From Microbacterium sp. Au-Mic1 (GTDB lineage Bacteria > Actinomycetota > Actinomycetes > Actinomycetales > Microbacteriaceae), in NCBI RefSeq assembly GCF_021341785.1, contig NZ_JAJTTF010000006.1, forward strand, positions 1 to 64,000: DNA of 64,000 bases. The letters run 5' to 3'. Under the pieces are notes generated by a model that was not told the origin of the DNA, did not search any database, and was given only the letters and a program-made list of their open reading frames with translations. This document shows, piece after piece, positions 43,496 through 51,656 of this stretch. The translations under genes were made by a program, and so were the position numbers. Numbering within the stretch: position 1 is the stretch's first letter; every line of letters begins with the position of its first letter.

Positions 43496-44104
43496 ATGAC
43501 TCAGCTTGCATCTCACCCTGAAGACGACGTGCGCCACGCGCTCGAGGTGCTGGACGGCGCGGACATTGCGATTGTCGTTGGCGAGCTCGAGAACGTCCAT
43601 GCCTCCTCGAGCGGCGTCCTGAACGCGATCCGCGGTGCGCTCGCCTACCGCGCCGCCACGGACTCCCTCGCGAGCTTCATCGCCTCGCAGTCGACCACTG
43701 TCGATCCTGCGACCGCTCGCGCGGTCCAGGCCACGGAGACCGTGTGGCGTCAGGTCGAGCGAGACTTCGGCCTGTACTCCTCCACGGAAGCTGGCGCTCT
43801 CCTGGGCGCCGGCAACCGCGCGTACGCGTCCTCGCTGCGCAAGCGTGGCGAACTCCTCGGTGTCGAGCGCAAGAACGCGTTCGTCTTCCCGGGCTTCCAG
43901 CTCGACCGCGTAGCCGGCAAGATCCGTCCCTGGGTGAAGCCTCTGCTGGCTCTTGCCGAGCAGCACGAGCGTTCCGCAGCGGATGTGGTCCTGTGGATGA
44001 TGGCGCCGACGACCTACCTCGGCGGCGATCGCCCGGTCGATCACGTCACGGATCCCGAGCGCCTGCTCGCCGTCGCCAAGAACGCCTGGGGCGTCGAGTG
44101 GTGA
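43496..44104 (+). CDS. Antitoxin of Xre/MbcA/ParS type
   Basis: A 202-aa protein upstream of and coupled to a RES toxin. Residues 80-135 (VQATETVWRQVERDFGLYSSTEAGALLGAGNRAYASSLRKRGELLGVERKNAFVFPGFQLD) read as the DNA-binding region, and the C-terminal WMMAPTTYLGGDRPVDHVTDPERLLAVAKNAWG matches the MbcA/ParS/Xre toxin-binding domain, in which Gly-Pro-like loops and the C-terminus plug the toxin site. AAGGAG lies 7 nt before the ATG. Upstream, GCTAACGTTTCTTAC-type sequence at about 43452 probably holds the promoter and operator. Confidence 0.88.
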   Translation: MTQLASHPEDDVRHALEVLDGADIAIVVGELENVHASSSGVLNAIRGALAYRAATDSLASFIASQSTTVDPATARAVQATETVWRQVERDFGLYSSTEAGALLGAGNRAYASSLRKRGELLGVERKNAFVFPGFQLDRVAGKIRPWVKPLLALAEQHERSAADVVLWMMAPTTYLGGDRPVDHVTDPERLLAVAKNAWGVEW

Positions 44105-44778
44105 GCGGGGCGGGACGCTCTGTCGTCGTCCCGCCTCCGCCCTCGCCGTTCGATGCGCTCGGTCACGTGGTTCCCGCCGGATCCCTGCTGCACCGCGTGC
44201 ACGACCCGAAGCGCGCCGGCAACTCCTTCAACCCCGGGATCGGCTCGCCGACCCGGTTCGCCTTCTTCCGGAGCCCTGCGGTTCTAGACAGCACTGCGGA
44301 TCCCGACGGCCCCGTGGTCCCCGTGCTCTACGCCGCGTCGACGGCTGAGGCTGCCGTCTGCGAGACGATCCTGCACGACATCCCCTTGGGTGGCGGCGTT
44401 CTGCCCGGGCGGAGCTACATGTCCCGTACTGAGACTGCGCTCTCCGTGTCGCGGGATCTGAATCTCGCGATGTTGATGGGGCCCGGGCTCCGTCGGCTGA
44501 GTGTCACCCCGCAACAGCTGACCGCGACCGACGCGGACGTCTACGACCAGACTGTGCTCTGGGCGCAGCAAGCGCATTTGGTCGGGTTCGACGGCGTCGT
44601 GTGGATGAGCGCCCGCGACAACACCTCCGAGGCGTACATGCTCTTCGGCGACCGCGTCGCCGAGCACGAGCTCGAGATCACCGACGACGGTATCGGCCCC
44701 TTCGCTCCCGGCACCCCGGGCTTCAGCTGGCTGTCGGCGTACTGCTCCACGGTCAAGATCGAGCTGCTGATCGTCTGA
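44101..44778 (+). CDS. RES-domain toxin (NAD+-degrading type)
   Basis: A 225-aa toxin of the RES family, whose characterised members (MbcT, ParT, Res) consume NAD+ or ADP-ribosylate targets. LHRVHDPKRAGNSFNPG (about residues 29-45) supplies the conserved Arg and the start of the fold; LYAASTAEAAVCETILHD (about 78-95) the conserved Tyr and Glu; FDGVVWMSARDNTSEAYMLF the Ser/Arg-Asn pair. The GTG start overlaps the antitoxin stop (GTGA). The gene is intact, so it should be toxic without the antitoxin. Confidence 0.92.
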   Translation: MSGAGRSVVVPPPPSPFDALGHVVPAGSLLHRVHDPKRAGNSFNPGIGSPTRFAFFRSPAVLDSTADPDGPVVPVLYAASTAEAAVCETILHDIPLGGGVLPGRSYMSRTETALSVSRDLNLAMLMGPGLRRLSVTPQQLTATDADVYDQTVLWAQQAHLVGFDGVVWMSARDNTSEAYMLFGDRVAEHELEITDDGIGPFAPGTPGFSWLSAYCSTVKIELLIV

Positions 44779-44821
44779 CGCACCGGAGCTATGCCGACGA
44801 TTCGAAAGAAGGGAACGCCGC

Positions 44822-45118
44822 ATGCCCGCCAGAACCTGGAAGCAGGACCTCGACGATCTCCTCGCCGTTCTTCGGAGGACCCAGGCTGTCCGTGATGAGC
44901 GCCGAGAGTTCGTGAAGACCCCCGACGGCACAGCGCAGCTTGGGTGGGTCCTCTACGAGCGCGAGCAGATGTTCGCCGCCGTCAACGGACTCCGCGCGAA
45001 GGCGGGCAAGGATCCCGTCGCGCTCGAGAAGCTCACCTCAGCCGAGACCCGCGCTGCCGGCCACATCGACTACACCTCGAAGTTCGCGATGGGCTGCGCA
45101 GACCTCGTCGCCCGCTGA
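44822..45118 (+). CDS. Small protein downstream of the RES toxin
   Basis: A 98-aa soluble, mostly helical protein (DLDDLLAVLRRTQAVRDERREFV, EREQMFAAVNGLRAKAGKDP). It starts 43 nt after the toxin stop with AAGGGAACGCC before the ATG, so it is probably the third gene of the toxin-antitoxin operon. I recognise no family. It could be an accessory regulator or an unrelated passenger. Confidence 0.7.
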   Translation: MPARTWKQDLDDLLAVLRRTQAVRDERREFVKTPDGTAQLGWVLYEREQMFAAVNGLRAKAGKDPVALEKLTSAETRAAGHIDYTSKFAMGCADLVAR

Positions 45119-45140
45119 GGCCCAGGCGCAGAGCACTCGC

Positions 45141-45689
45141 CTAAAGGTTCCGGAGCGCCGCGGCCTTCGCCCGCGCGAACTCGTCGTCGCTGAGAGCGCC
45201 GGCGGCATGCAGAGTACTGAGCTGAGAGAGCTGCTCAGCGATCGTGCTCCCGGCGGCCGCAGGAACCGAAGCAGGCGCGTGAGCCGGAGCATCAGCAGCT
45301 GGCTCTTCGGAGGCCGCTGCAGCCGCCTGCTTCGCCGCGGTGTTGAACAGCGCAGTGAACCTGGTCGCGTCGCCCAGCTCGTCGGGCTTCACGGGCACCG
45401 CCCACGCGGCCTGGGTGCCGTCGATGAGAATGAACACCTCGCGCCCGTCTTCCTTCTTCTGAAGGAGCGCTCCGCCGATCGCACCCACAGCTCCTGCGAG
45501 CACAGTGCCGACGGCCACGCGCGTGAGGGTCGGGCGGCGGCTGAGTGCACCGGCGCTATCCACGACCGCGGTCGCACCGGCGATCGGCTGAGTGACGCCC
45601 TGGTAGGTCGCGCTGTCCTCCGAGAAGCTGAGCCCGGGGAACAGGTTCGCCAGCTGAGAGTCCTTCATCGCCGTCTTGAGCTCGCGCAT
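45141..45689 (-). CDS. SHOCT-domain protein with one membrane segment
   Basis: A 182-aa protein. A hydrophobic Gly/Ala-rich helix (VAVGTVLAGAVGAIGGALL, about residues 60-78) is followed by KKEDGREVFILIDG, a short beta segment, an Ala/Pro-rich linker and a C-terminal SHOCT motif (IAEQLSQLSTLHAAGALSDDEFARAKAAAL). SHOCT is a short oligomerisation motif found on many membrane-linked proteins. The start is uncertain: the ATG at 45689 is the first in frame that does not run into the regulator pseudogene. Its promoter region overlaps that pseudogene. Confidence 0.7.
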   Translation of the reverse strand: MRELKTAMKDSQLANLFPGLSFSEDSATYQGVTQPIAGATAVVDSAGALSRRPTLTRVAVGTVLAGAVGAIGGALLQKKEDGREVFILIDGTQAAWAVPVKPDELGDATRFTALFNTAAKQAAAAASEEPAADAPAHAPASVPAAAGSTIAEQLSQLSTLHAAGALSDDEFARAKAAALRNL

Positions 45690-45709
45690 CGACTCGCGGA
45701 TCTGGGCCC

Positions 45710-46320
45710 AGGTCTCGTGAGGCGGTCCGTGTCCTCGAGCAGATGCGAGTCCTGACTGTGCGTCACGGCTCAGGCACTTACGTAAGCAGCCCGGATCCGT
45801 CCCAACTCCTCGAAGGCATCTCCTTCGCAGTTGAGATGATGCGTGACGACACACTCCGGGAAGTCCTCGAAGTGCGTCAGCTTCTCGAACCGCGGCCACC
45901 CGCCTGGCCGTCCAGCGCATGACTCCGTCGAAGCTCGCGATGATTCGGGAGGCGCACGAGCGCCACCGCATGATGAGTTCCATTGAAGACCTCGTAAGCT
46001 GCGACTTCGAGTTCCATTCGGCCATCGTTCGCGCGGCCGAAAATGACACGCTGTTCAGCATCCTTGACTGTCTCTCCAGCCAGACGGTTCGGCTTCGTAT
46101 CTGGGGAGGTATTGTCAGTGACAATGCCGTGGGCTTGACAATCGACCACCACGGCAACATTCTCCGCGCGATCGAGGCAGGCGACTCGCACGGCGCTGAA
46201 GCGGCTTCCCTCGTCCACGTCACGGCTGCCAAAGGCTGGCTTGATGCCTACCTGGACTCCCACCCGTCTCACGCGGCTCAAGTCCGTTCCGTCGGCCGGC
46301 CGGCCGCGACGACGGTCTAG
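45710..46320 (+). pseudogene. Truncated and frameshifted FadR/GntR regulator
   Basis: From 45710 the frame reads REAVRVLEQMRVLTVRHGSGTYV, the end of a GntR winged helix, but the first half of the helix-turn-helix is missing. It continues through LREVLEVRQLLEP and then breaks: at 45889-45892 a single missing base shifts the frame; adding one C would give LEPAATRLAVQRMTPSK, the standard FCD helix, which then runs to a stop at 46320 with the conserved His of FHSAIVRAAEND. So it is a 5'-truncated FCD-type regulator with one frameshift. The lost 5' end marks a likely rearrangement or island edge. Confidence 0.75.
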
Positions 46321-46422
46321 GCAGGGAGAACCGCGCAGCCCTGACCGCAGCGTTTCGTCAAGGAACGGGGACGGCGGTGGCTGGCTCTGCCACAGGCAGT
46401 CACGGACTGGAGTCGGCGCCGT

Positions 46423-46884
46423 TCAGAGACAGGAGATGGCCATCGTCGCGGCCCCGATGAGGACGGCGGAGGCGGACACAGGCTCCATAGCGCGCCAGCC
46501 GGCATCACCGTCGGGCCGTCGTGCGAGCAGTAGTCGCCCAAAGATCCAGCTCACCACGGCCAGCACGACGAGCAAACAGCGATCCGAGACGGCGAGCTCC
46601 GAAGATTCAGCAGTGAGGCCATGCGCATGCCCGATTCCCTGCCAGACCATCGCAAGCATGGTGGCGGCCATTGCGATCGCGTCGATGACTCGAAACTGCA
46701 CCCGCCGATCTCCCCTCGGGGCTCGCGCCGCCATCACGGCGGCGCGAGCCAATGTCGCCAATACCAGCCCGATGACGGCAATCGGTGGATGCCCGACGAT
46801 GGCGACGCTGATCATGGCTCCCGCCATCACGACGTGCTCCGCGTGCACGAACGCCCGTGCCAGCAGAACCTTCACGCCCTCCAC
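46423..46884 (-). CDS. Small membrane protein, unknown
   Basis: A 153-aa protein with four to five hydrophobic segments (VVMAGAMISVAIVGHPPIAVIGLVLATLA, AIAMAATMLAMVWQGIG, SDRCLLVVLAVVSWIFGRLLL, AVLIGAATMAISCL). It starts with GTG inside the last codons of the aldehyde dehydrogenase gene (13-bp overlap), so it is probably the last cistron of that transcript. A GTG at 46875 with GGAGG just before it is an alternative start. No family recognised. Confidence 0.55.
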   Translation of the reverse strand: MEGVKVLLARAFVHAEHVVMAGAMISVAIVGHPPIAVIGLVLATLARAAVMAARAPRGDRRVQFRVIDAIAMAATMLAMVWQGIGHAHGLTAESSELAVSDRCLLVVLAVVSWIFGRLLLARRPDGDAGWRAMEPVSASAVLIGAATMAISCL

Positions 46885-48245
46885 ACCGTCTTGGCGTTGA
46901 CGAACTCGCGGATGCCGAAGCTACCGAGTTCACGACCGAATCCGCTGTCCTTGACGCCACCGAACGGCAGCCCGAAGAAGGATGCACTGTTGCCGTTCGC
47001 GAAGACGGCACCGAACTCGAGCTCGGCGTGTAGTCGGTCGATCTCGGCGTCGTCGGTGGTCCATACGCTCGCCGCAAGGCCGAAATCGGAGTCGTTCGCG
47101 GCCGCGATGGCCTCGTCGAGCGACGAAACCCGATACACGCTGGCCACCGGCCCGAAGCACTCCTCGCGGAAGATCCGCATCTCGGGAGTCACACCGGTCA
47201 ATACGGTCGCCGGATAGAACCAGCCGGGCCCGTCGGGCAGACGGCCGCCCGTGTGAATCGTCACGCCCTTCACTCGCGCGTCCTCCACGAGGTCGTGAAC
47301 CTCAGCGCGGATGCTCGCGGTCGCCATCGGGCCGAACCCGGTCGCGGAGTCGAACGGGTCCCCCGTCGTCGTACCCGCCATCCGGTCGAGGAAGGCGGCA
47401 AACCAGCGATCGTAGACTTCTTCATGCACATAGAAGCGCTTTGCGCAGATGCAGGACTGCCCGCTGTTCTGCGTGCGGGAGTTCGCACCGAACTCGGCCG
47501 CCCTGGCGACATCGGCCGACGGCATGACGATGAACGCATCCGTACCGCCGAGCTCCAGAACGCTCTTCTTGATATTGCGCCCCGCCGCGGATGCGACGGC
47601 CGCGCCCGCTCCGACAGAACCAGTGAGGGTCACGGCGCGGATGCGACGGTCTTCGATGAGCGTCGACGCCGCGGCACCCTCGATGAGCACGGTCTGGAAC
47701 GCGCCAGGGGGAAAGCCCGCGCGTTCGAACAATTCGCCGAGGTAGAGCGCGCACTGCGGGACGCTCGAGGCGTGCTTCAGAATGCCTGTGTTGCCGGCCA
47801 TGAGCGCGGGTGCCGCGAACCGGATGACCTGCCAGAACGGGTAGTTCCACGGCATCACGGCGAGCACGGTTCCGATGGGTTGGAAGACGACGCGAGCGGC
47901 GGATGCACCGACGCTCGCGGCATCGACCGGCTCCTCATCAGCCAGGTAGTCGGCGGCATGCTCGGCATACCAGCGCATCCCATTGGCCGACTTCGTCACC
48001 TCGTACTTCGCGGTTCCGATGGTCTTGCCCATCTCCGTTGAGGCGAGACCTGCGGCGAGTTCCAGATCTGCATCGAGCAGATCGGCGGCCGCACGCATCC
48101 ACGTCGCTCGTTCCTCGAATGTCGTGTCGGCGAGAAGCGCATTCGCCTCTTGCGCACGGTTCAGGATCCCCTCGATCTGCGCAGCGGTATGAGGTTCGAA
48201 GGTCTTCTCGGTCTGGCCCGTGGTGGGATTGATGGTCGCGATCAT
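46872..48245 (-). CDS. gabD: Succinate-semialdehyde-type aldehyde dehydrogenase
   Basis: A 457-aa NAD(P)+ aldehyde dehydrogenase of the GabD/Sad group. VMPWNYPFWQVIRFAAPALMAGN (about residues 135-157) has the cofactor loop and catalytic Asn, VTLTGSVGAGAAVASAAG the nucleotide fold, VLELGGTDAFIV the catalytic Glu, and NSGQSCICAKRFYVHE the catalytic Cys at about 262. FGLPFGGVKDSGFGRELG near the end is typical. It would oxidise an aldehyde such as one released by the copper amine oxidase or by aminotransferase action on GABA. ATG with GGAGCCTCC before it. Gene symbol is by family resemblance. Confidence 0.88.
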   Translation of the reverse strand: MIATINPTTGQTEKTFEPHTAAQIEGILNRAQEANALLADTTFEERATWMRAAADLLDADLELAAGLASTEMGKTIGTAKYEVTKSANGMRWYAEHAADYLADEEPVDAASVGASAARVVFQPIGTVLAVMPWNYPFWQVIRFAAPALMAGNTGILKHASSVPQCALYLGELFERAGFPPGAFQTVLIEGAAASTLIEDRRIRAVTLTGSVGAGAAVASAAGRNIKKSVLELGGTDAFIVMPSADVARAAEFGANSRTQNSGQSCICAKRFYVHEEVYDRWFAAFLDRMAGTTTGDPFDSATGFGPMATASIRAEVHDLVEDARVKGVTIHTGGRLPDGPGWFYPATVLTGVTPEMRIFREECFGPVASVYRVSSLDEAIAAANDSDFGLAASVWTTDDAEIDRLHAELEFGAVFANGNSASFFGLPFGGVKDSGFGRELGSFGIREFVNAKTVWRA

Positions 48246-48279
48246 GGAGGCTCCAAACGGTCGGCGGTGGTGGGGTGGT

Positions 48280-49161
48280 CTATTTGCCGTAGCCGGAGCT
48301 GAGGCCGGCAATGTACTGCCGTGAGAACACCGCGAACAGTACGACGAGGGGAACGGCGCCGAGGGTGAGCGCCGCCAGCAGCGCCGGGTAGTCGTTCTGG
48401 AACTGCCCGACGAACTGCTGCACTCCCAGAGTCACGGTCTGGTTGCCCTTGCTCGGCGCGAGGATGAGCGGGAACCAGAGGTCGTTCCATACCGGCAGCA
48501 TCGTGATCGAGGCGACGGCGGCGATGCCGGGACGCACGAGGGGCAACGTGATGCCGAAGACCCGGAACTCGGCGGCGCCGTCGATGCGGGCGGCTTCTTT
48601 CAGCTCGGTCGGCACCTGGCGGAAGTAGGTCATCATCAGCGCAATGGCGAGCGGCAGCTGCATTGCAGTGTAGACGAGGATGAGCGCGGTGAGGGTGTCG
48701 ATGAGGTGCCAGGCGACCATCGTCTTGATCAGCGGGATCGTGCCGAGGCGGATCGGCAGCATGATCCCGACGATGAAGAAGCCGGCGATGAGCGGCCCGA
48801 TGCGCACACGATACTCGACGAGCGCGTAGGCGGCCAAGGTGCCGAGCACGGTCGTGAGCAGGATGGTCGAAAGCGTCACGATGATGCTGTTGGCGTAGTT
48901 CGTCCCGAAATTGCCGCGGGAGAAGACGTTGATGTAGCCCTGCAGGTTGAGGGTGCCGGCGTTCGGCAGGGCGAACGGCGCCCCGAAGATGCCGGGGGTC
49001 GTCTTGAACGAATTCATGACGACGATGAGGACCGGCAGGATCGCGAGGAGCACGAACACGATGAGGAGTGCGTGCACGAAACCGGCCGTGAGTACATCGG
49101 CGCGGGGCACGGTTCGGGTTCGCTCGCCGGTCCGGCGACGGATGGTGGTGGCTGAGGTCAT
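48280..49161 (-). CDS. CUT1 sugar ABC permease (MalG/AraQ-like)
   Basis: A 293-aa inner permease with six hydrophobic helices. The EAA loop contacting the ATPase is EAARIDGAAEFRVFGITLPLVRPGI (about residues 200-224). It pairs with the permease gene encoded 10 nt upstream and the binding protein. No ATPase gene lies in the cluster, so a shared ATPase such as MsiK/UgpC encoded elsewhere must serve it. ATG at 49161 with AGGA 8 nt before; a GTG at 49164 is equally possible. Confidence 0.93.
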   Translation of the reverse strand: MTSATTIRRRTGERTRTVPRADVLTAGFVHALLIVFVLLAILPVLIVVMNSFKTTPGIFGAPFALPNAGTLNLQGYINVFSRGNFGTNYANSIIVTLSTILLTTVLGTLAAYALVEYRVRIGPLIAGFFIVGIMLPIRLGTIPLIKTMVAWHLIDTLTALILVYTAMQLPLAIALMMTYFRQVPTELKEAARIDGAAEFRVFGITLPLVRPGIAAVASITMLPVWNDLWFPLILAPSKGNQTVTLGVQQFVGQFQNDYPALLAALTLGAVPLVVLFAVFSRQYIAGLSSGYGK

Positions 49162-49171
49162 CACGGTGTTC

Positions 49172-50059
49172 CTAAAGTTCGTAGGTCTTGAGGCGGCGCT
49201 GCAGCACGAGGAAGTACGCGGCCGTCGTCACCAGAATGATGAAGAAGATGACGGATGCCACCGCAGCCCCCAGGTCGACATCGGCGACCTGGCCACTCGA
49301 TCCGAAGAAGGTCCGGTAGAAGAATGTGCCGAGGATGTCGGTGGAGTAATTCGGGCCGGGTGCTGATCCGTTGAGTGCGTAGACGATGTCGAATCCGTTG
49401 AAGGTCCAGATGTAGGTGAGGATGACGATGAGGCCGAACTGCGGCGCGATGAGCGGGAACTTGATCCGCCAGAAGGTCGTCCAGCTGCCCGAGCCGTCGA
49501 TGCGGGCGGCCTCGACGACGTCGTTGGGGATCGCGAGGAGCGCCGTGTAGAGGAAGACCATCGGGATGCCGAGGTACTGCCACACCGACATGAGCGAGAT
49601 CGTCGGGAGGGCAGTGATCTCGTTCCCGAGGAGGGGGAAGCCCACCAGTCCCCAGAGCGGGTTGATGAGGAGCCGCCAGATGAACGCGACGATCACGACC
49701 GAGAGGGTGGCGGGCACGAACAGCAGCGTTCGGTAGAGGCCGGTCGAGCGACGAAGCACACCGGAGGTGAGCAGCGCCGCCAAGAGCAGGCCGATCGGCA
49801 GCTCGACGAGCAGGTGGATCGCGAAGAACTCGACGTTGTTCGCGAGCGCGTTCCAGAACCGCCCGCTCGTCGTGGGGTTCGTGAACAGGTGAACATAGTT
49901 GTCGAACCCCGCGAAGGCCGACCCACCGGGCTCATCCGATCTGAAGAAGCTCAGCACTACAGAGCTGACGAGCGGATACACCGAGAAGGCGACGTAGACG
50001 ACAAGGGCGGGGAGGACGAAGAGGGCCAGATAACGGCATCTGGAGGCTCGGGAGATCAT
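49172..50059 (-). CDS. CUT1 sugar ABC permease (MalF/UgpA-like)
   Basis: A 295-aa permease with six hydrophobic helices and the large periplasmic loop after helix 1 (SDEPGGSAFAGFDNYVHLF). The EAA loop is EAARIDGSGSWTTFWRIKFPLIAPQ (about residues 188-212). It forms a heterodimer with the next gene product. AAAGG stands 8 nt before the ATG. Second gene of the binding-protein operon. Confidence 0.93.
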   Translation of the reverse strand: MISRASRCRYLALFVLPALVVYVAFSVYPLVSSVVLSFFRSDEPGGSAFAGFDNYVHLFTNPTTSGRFWNALANNVEFFAIHLLVELPIGLLLAALLTSGVLRRSTGLYRTLLFVPATLSVVIVAFIWRLLINPLWGLVGFPLLGNEITALPTISLMSVWQYLGIPMVFLYTALLAIPNDVVEAARIDGSGSWTTFWRIKFPLIAPQFGLIVILTYIWTFNGFDIVYALNGSAPGPNYSTDILGTFFYRTFFGSSGQVADVDLGAAVASVIFFIILVTTAAYFLVLQRRLKTYEL

Positions 50060-50123
50060 GCGTCGCCTTTCGTGACGGGGGGAGGCGGGCCGGCCTGATC
50101 GCGCACGCCGGCCCGCCGATGGA

Positions 50124-51413
50124 TCATTTCGCTGCCGGCTTGTACCAGGAGTCGAGGCCCTTCTGCAGGTTCGCGGTCGCGTCCTGCGGGCTCATCCCCG
50201 CGTTGTACATCTGCTGCAGGGCGGTCCAGGTCTCGTCGTCGAGCGGCGGGGTGCCGGCGCTCAGGCGGTCGAGCTGGAGGCGCGGGGTGAGCTCGGCGTC
50301 CTTCTTCAGGTCGGCGAACTCCTGCGCCAGCTTGTTGTCGTAGTTGACCGGAGCGCTGCCCATGGAGAAGAAGCCGGGAAGCTTGTTGACGTAGAGCTGC
50401 TGGAAGTCCTTCGTGCCGACCCACTCGAGGAACTCCTTCGCCGCGGCCTTGTGCTTGCTCGCGGCGTTCAGGCCGAAGGCCATGTCCGGCATCTCCTGCT
50501 GGTAGCGCTTGTCACCTGACTTCGCGACGGGCGCACCGAAGACGCCGACGTCGAGGCCCGTCGCGGTCGCGGCCGCGATGTCCCACGACCCGTCGGGGAT
50601 GATGGCGGCCTTGCCGAGCGTGAACAGCTGCATCATGTCGGTGTACTTGATCGACTCGAAGCCGTTCGGGAGGTAGGGCTTGAGGTCACCGTAGGCCTTG
50701 AACGCTGCAACGAACGCCGGGTCGGTGAGCTTCTTCGAGCCGTCGACGAGCCCGAGCCTGCCTTCCTCGCCTTTCCAGTAGTTGGGGCCGATGCTGTCGA
50801 GCACGTTGTAGGAGAGCTGCCACCCATCGGCCGAGCCCAGGGCTAGGGGTTCGTACTTGCCGCTGTTCTTGATCTTCGCCAGGACGTCGAGGAACTCCTG
50901 CTGGGTCTTCGGGACGTCGAGCTTCAGCTCGTGGAAGATCGCCTTGTTGTAATAGAAGCCCGCGAGGACGGATGCCGCCGGAATGCAGTAGCTCCCGCCA
51001 TCGTCGCCCTGCCATGCGGAGAGCGCCGTCTTGTTGAAGCCTGAGACGGCCTTGAGGTCGTCGAGCTTGTCGAAGTAGCCCTTGCTGATCCATGCCCTGT
51101 TGACGTCGAACGGACGACACATGATGATGTCCGGGCCCGTGCCGCTCTCGACCTGGGACTGAATCGCCGCGTTGTAGTCGTTGGTGTCGGTCGGGTTGTA
51201 CTGGATCGTGATGCCGGGGTGGGACTTCTCGAACGCCGGGATGATGTCGTTCTCCCACATGGCGGCGTCTTCTGTGCGCCAGGAGCCGAGCACGAGTTTC
51301 ACGGAGTCGCTGCTCGAGCCACCCGCGCTGGTGCCGCCTGCTGAGCAGCTCGCGAGGCCTACCGCGATCGTGGCGGCCGCGAGCGCGGCGAAAGGTGCAA
51401 GTTTCAATCGCAT
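50124..51413 (-). CDS. Sugar-binding lipoprotein (ABC importer)
   Basis: A 429-aa extracytoplasmic solute-binding protein family 1 lipoprotein. The signal peptide ends in GLASCSAGG, Cys at about 23. The mature part shows the standard features VKLVLGSWRTEDAAMWENDIIPAFEKSHPGITIQYNPTD, GTGPDIIMCRPFDV, ASVLAGFYYNKAIF and AAIIPDGSWDIAAA. Family members bind oligosaccharides, sugar alcohols or amino sugars; the ligand cannot be read here. It is the first gene of the operon, divergent from the oxidoreductase operon, with AAGGA before the ATG. Confidence 0.92.
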   Translation of the reverse strand: MRLKLAPFAALAAATIAVGLASCSAGGTSAGGSSSDSVKLVLGSWRTEDAAMWENDIIPAFEKSHPGITIQYNPTDTNDYNAAIQSQVESGTGPDIIMCRPFDVNRAWISKGYFDKLDDLKAVSGFNKTALSAWQGDDGGSYCIPAASVLAGFYYNKAIFHELKLDVPKTQQEFLDVLAKIKNSGKYEPLALGSADGWQLSYNVLDSIGPNYWKGEEGRLGLVDGSKKLTDPAFVAAFKAYGDLKPYLPNGFESIKYTDMMQLFTLGKAAIIPDGSWDIAAATATGLDVGVFGAPVAKSGDKRYQQEMPDMAFGLNAASKHKAAAKEFLEWVGTKDFQQLYVNKLPGFFSMGSAPVNYDNKLAQEFADLKKDAELTPRLQLDRLSAGTPPLDDETWTALQQMYNAGMSPQDATANLQKGLDSWYKPAAK

Positions 51414-51530
51414 CTCAAGTCCTTCTTCTCTGAATGGAAACGCTTCTGCGTGTACGGGAAAGCAATGCTCTGCGCATCGCTCGACGGGTCCGATCGTTGC
51501 GCGATGGTCAGCCTATACAGGTCTTGCTTT

Positions 51531-51606
51531 GGTAGCAAGAGGTATTTGAATTTTCGTACTTCCGTTGCACTCGTATCTAGTTGTGTCCATACTGGTACTC
51601 TGTGGT
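51531..51606. promoter_or_regulatory. Divergent promoter region with GGTA repeats
   Basis: The 243-bp gap between divergent operons contains paired GGTA-type elements, GGTAGCAAGAGGTA (51531-51544) and TGGTACTCTGTGGT (51593-51606). Similar pairs (TACCA..TACCA) stand at 58131-58150 and 58240-58254 upstream of the second GntR gene and the permease gene. They are candidate sites for the two paralogous GntR proteins. TGGAAACGCTTCTG at about 51429 also resembles a LacI/CcpA-type half operator. Confidence 0.4.
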
Positions 51607-51656
51607 TTCCAAGCGGGCGCGAAGCGCGCTGACGTGAGCTCAATCCAGGAGGGCAA

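Larger units (their letters stand above)
30410..45709. mobile_element. Putative integrated genomic island
   Basis: The element runs from the tRNA 3' fragment to a truncated FadR-family gene. It encodes a tyrosine recombinase and excisionase (33559-34883), a toxin-antitoxin operon, probable defence-type genes, gene-poor iteron-rich stretches and broken genes, and its left third has visibly lower GC than the flanks. No replication, conjugation or phage structural gene was found, so it may be a satellite or a decayed element. The right end is uncertain: no tRNA copy is seen near 45.7 kb, and the true end could lie beyond the window. Confidence 0.55.

Noticed and set aside
44940..45755. 271-codon plus-strand frame over the SHOCT gene
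   Set aside because: Arg/Ser-rich translation with no start signal; the minus strand has a recognisable SHOCT motif and membrane helix.
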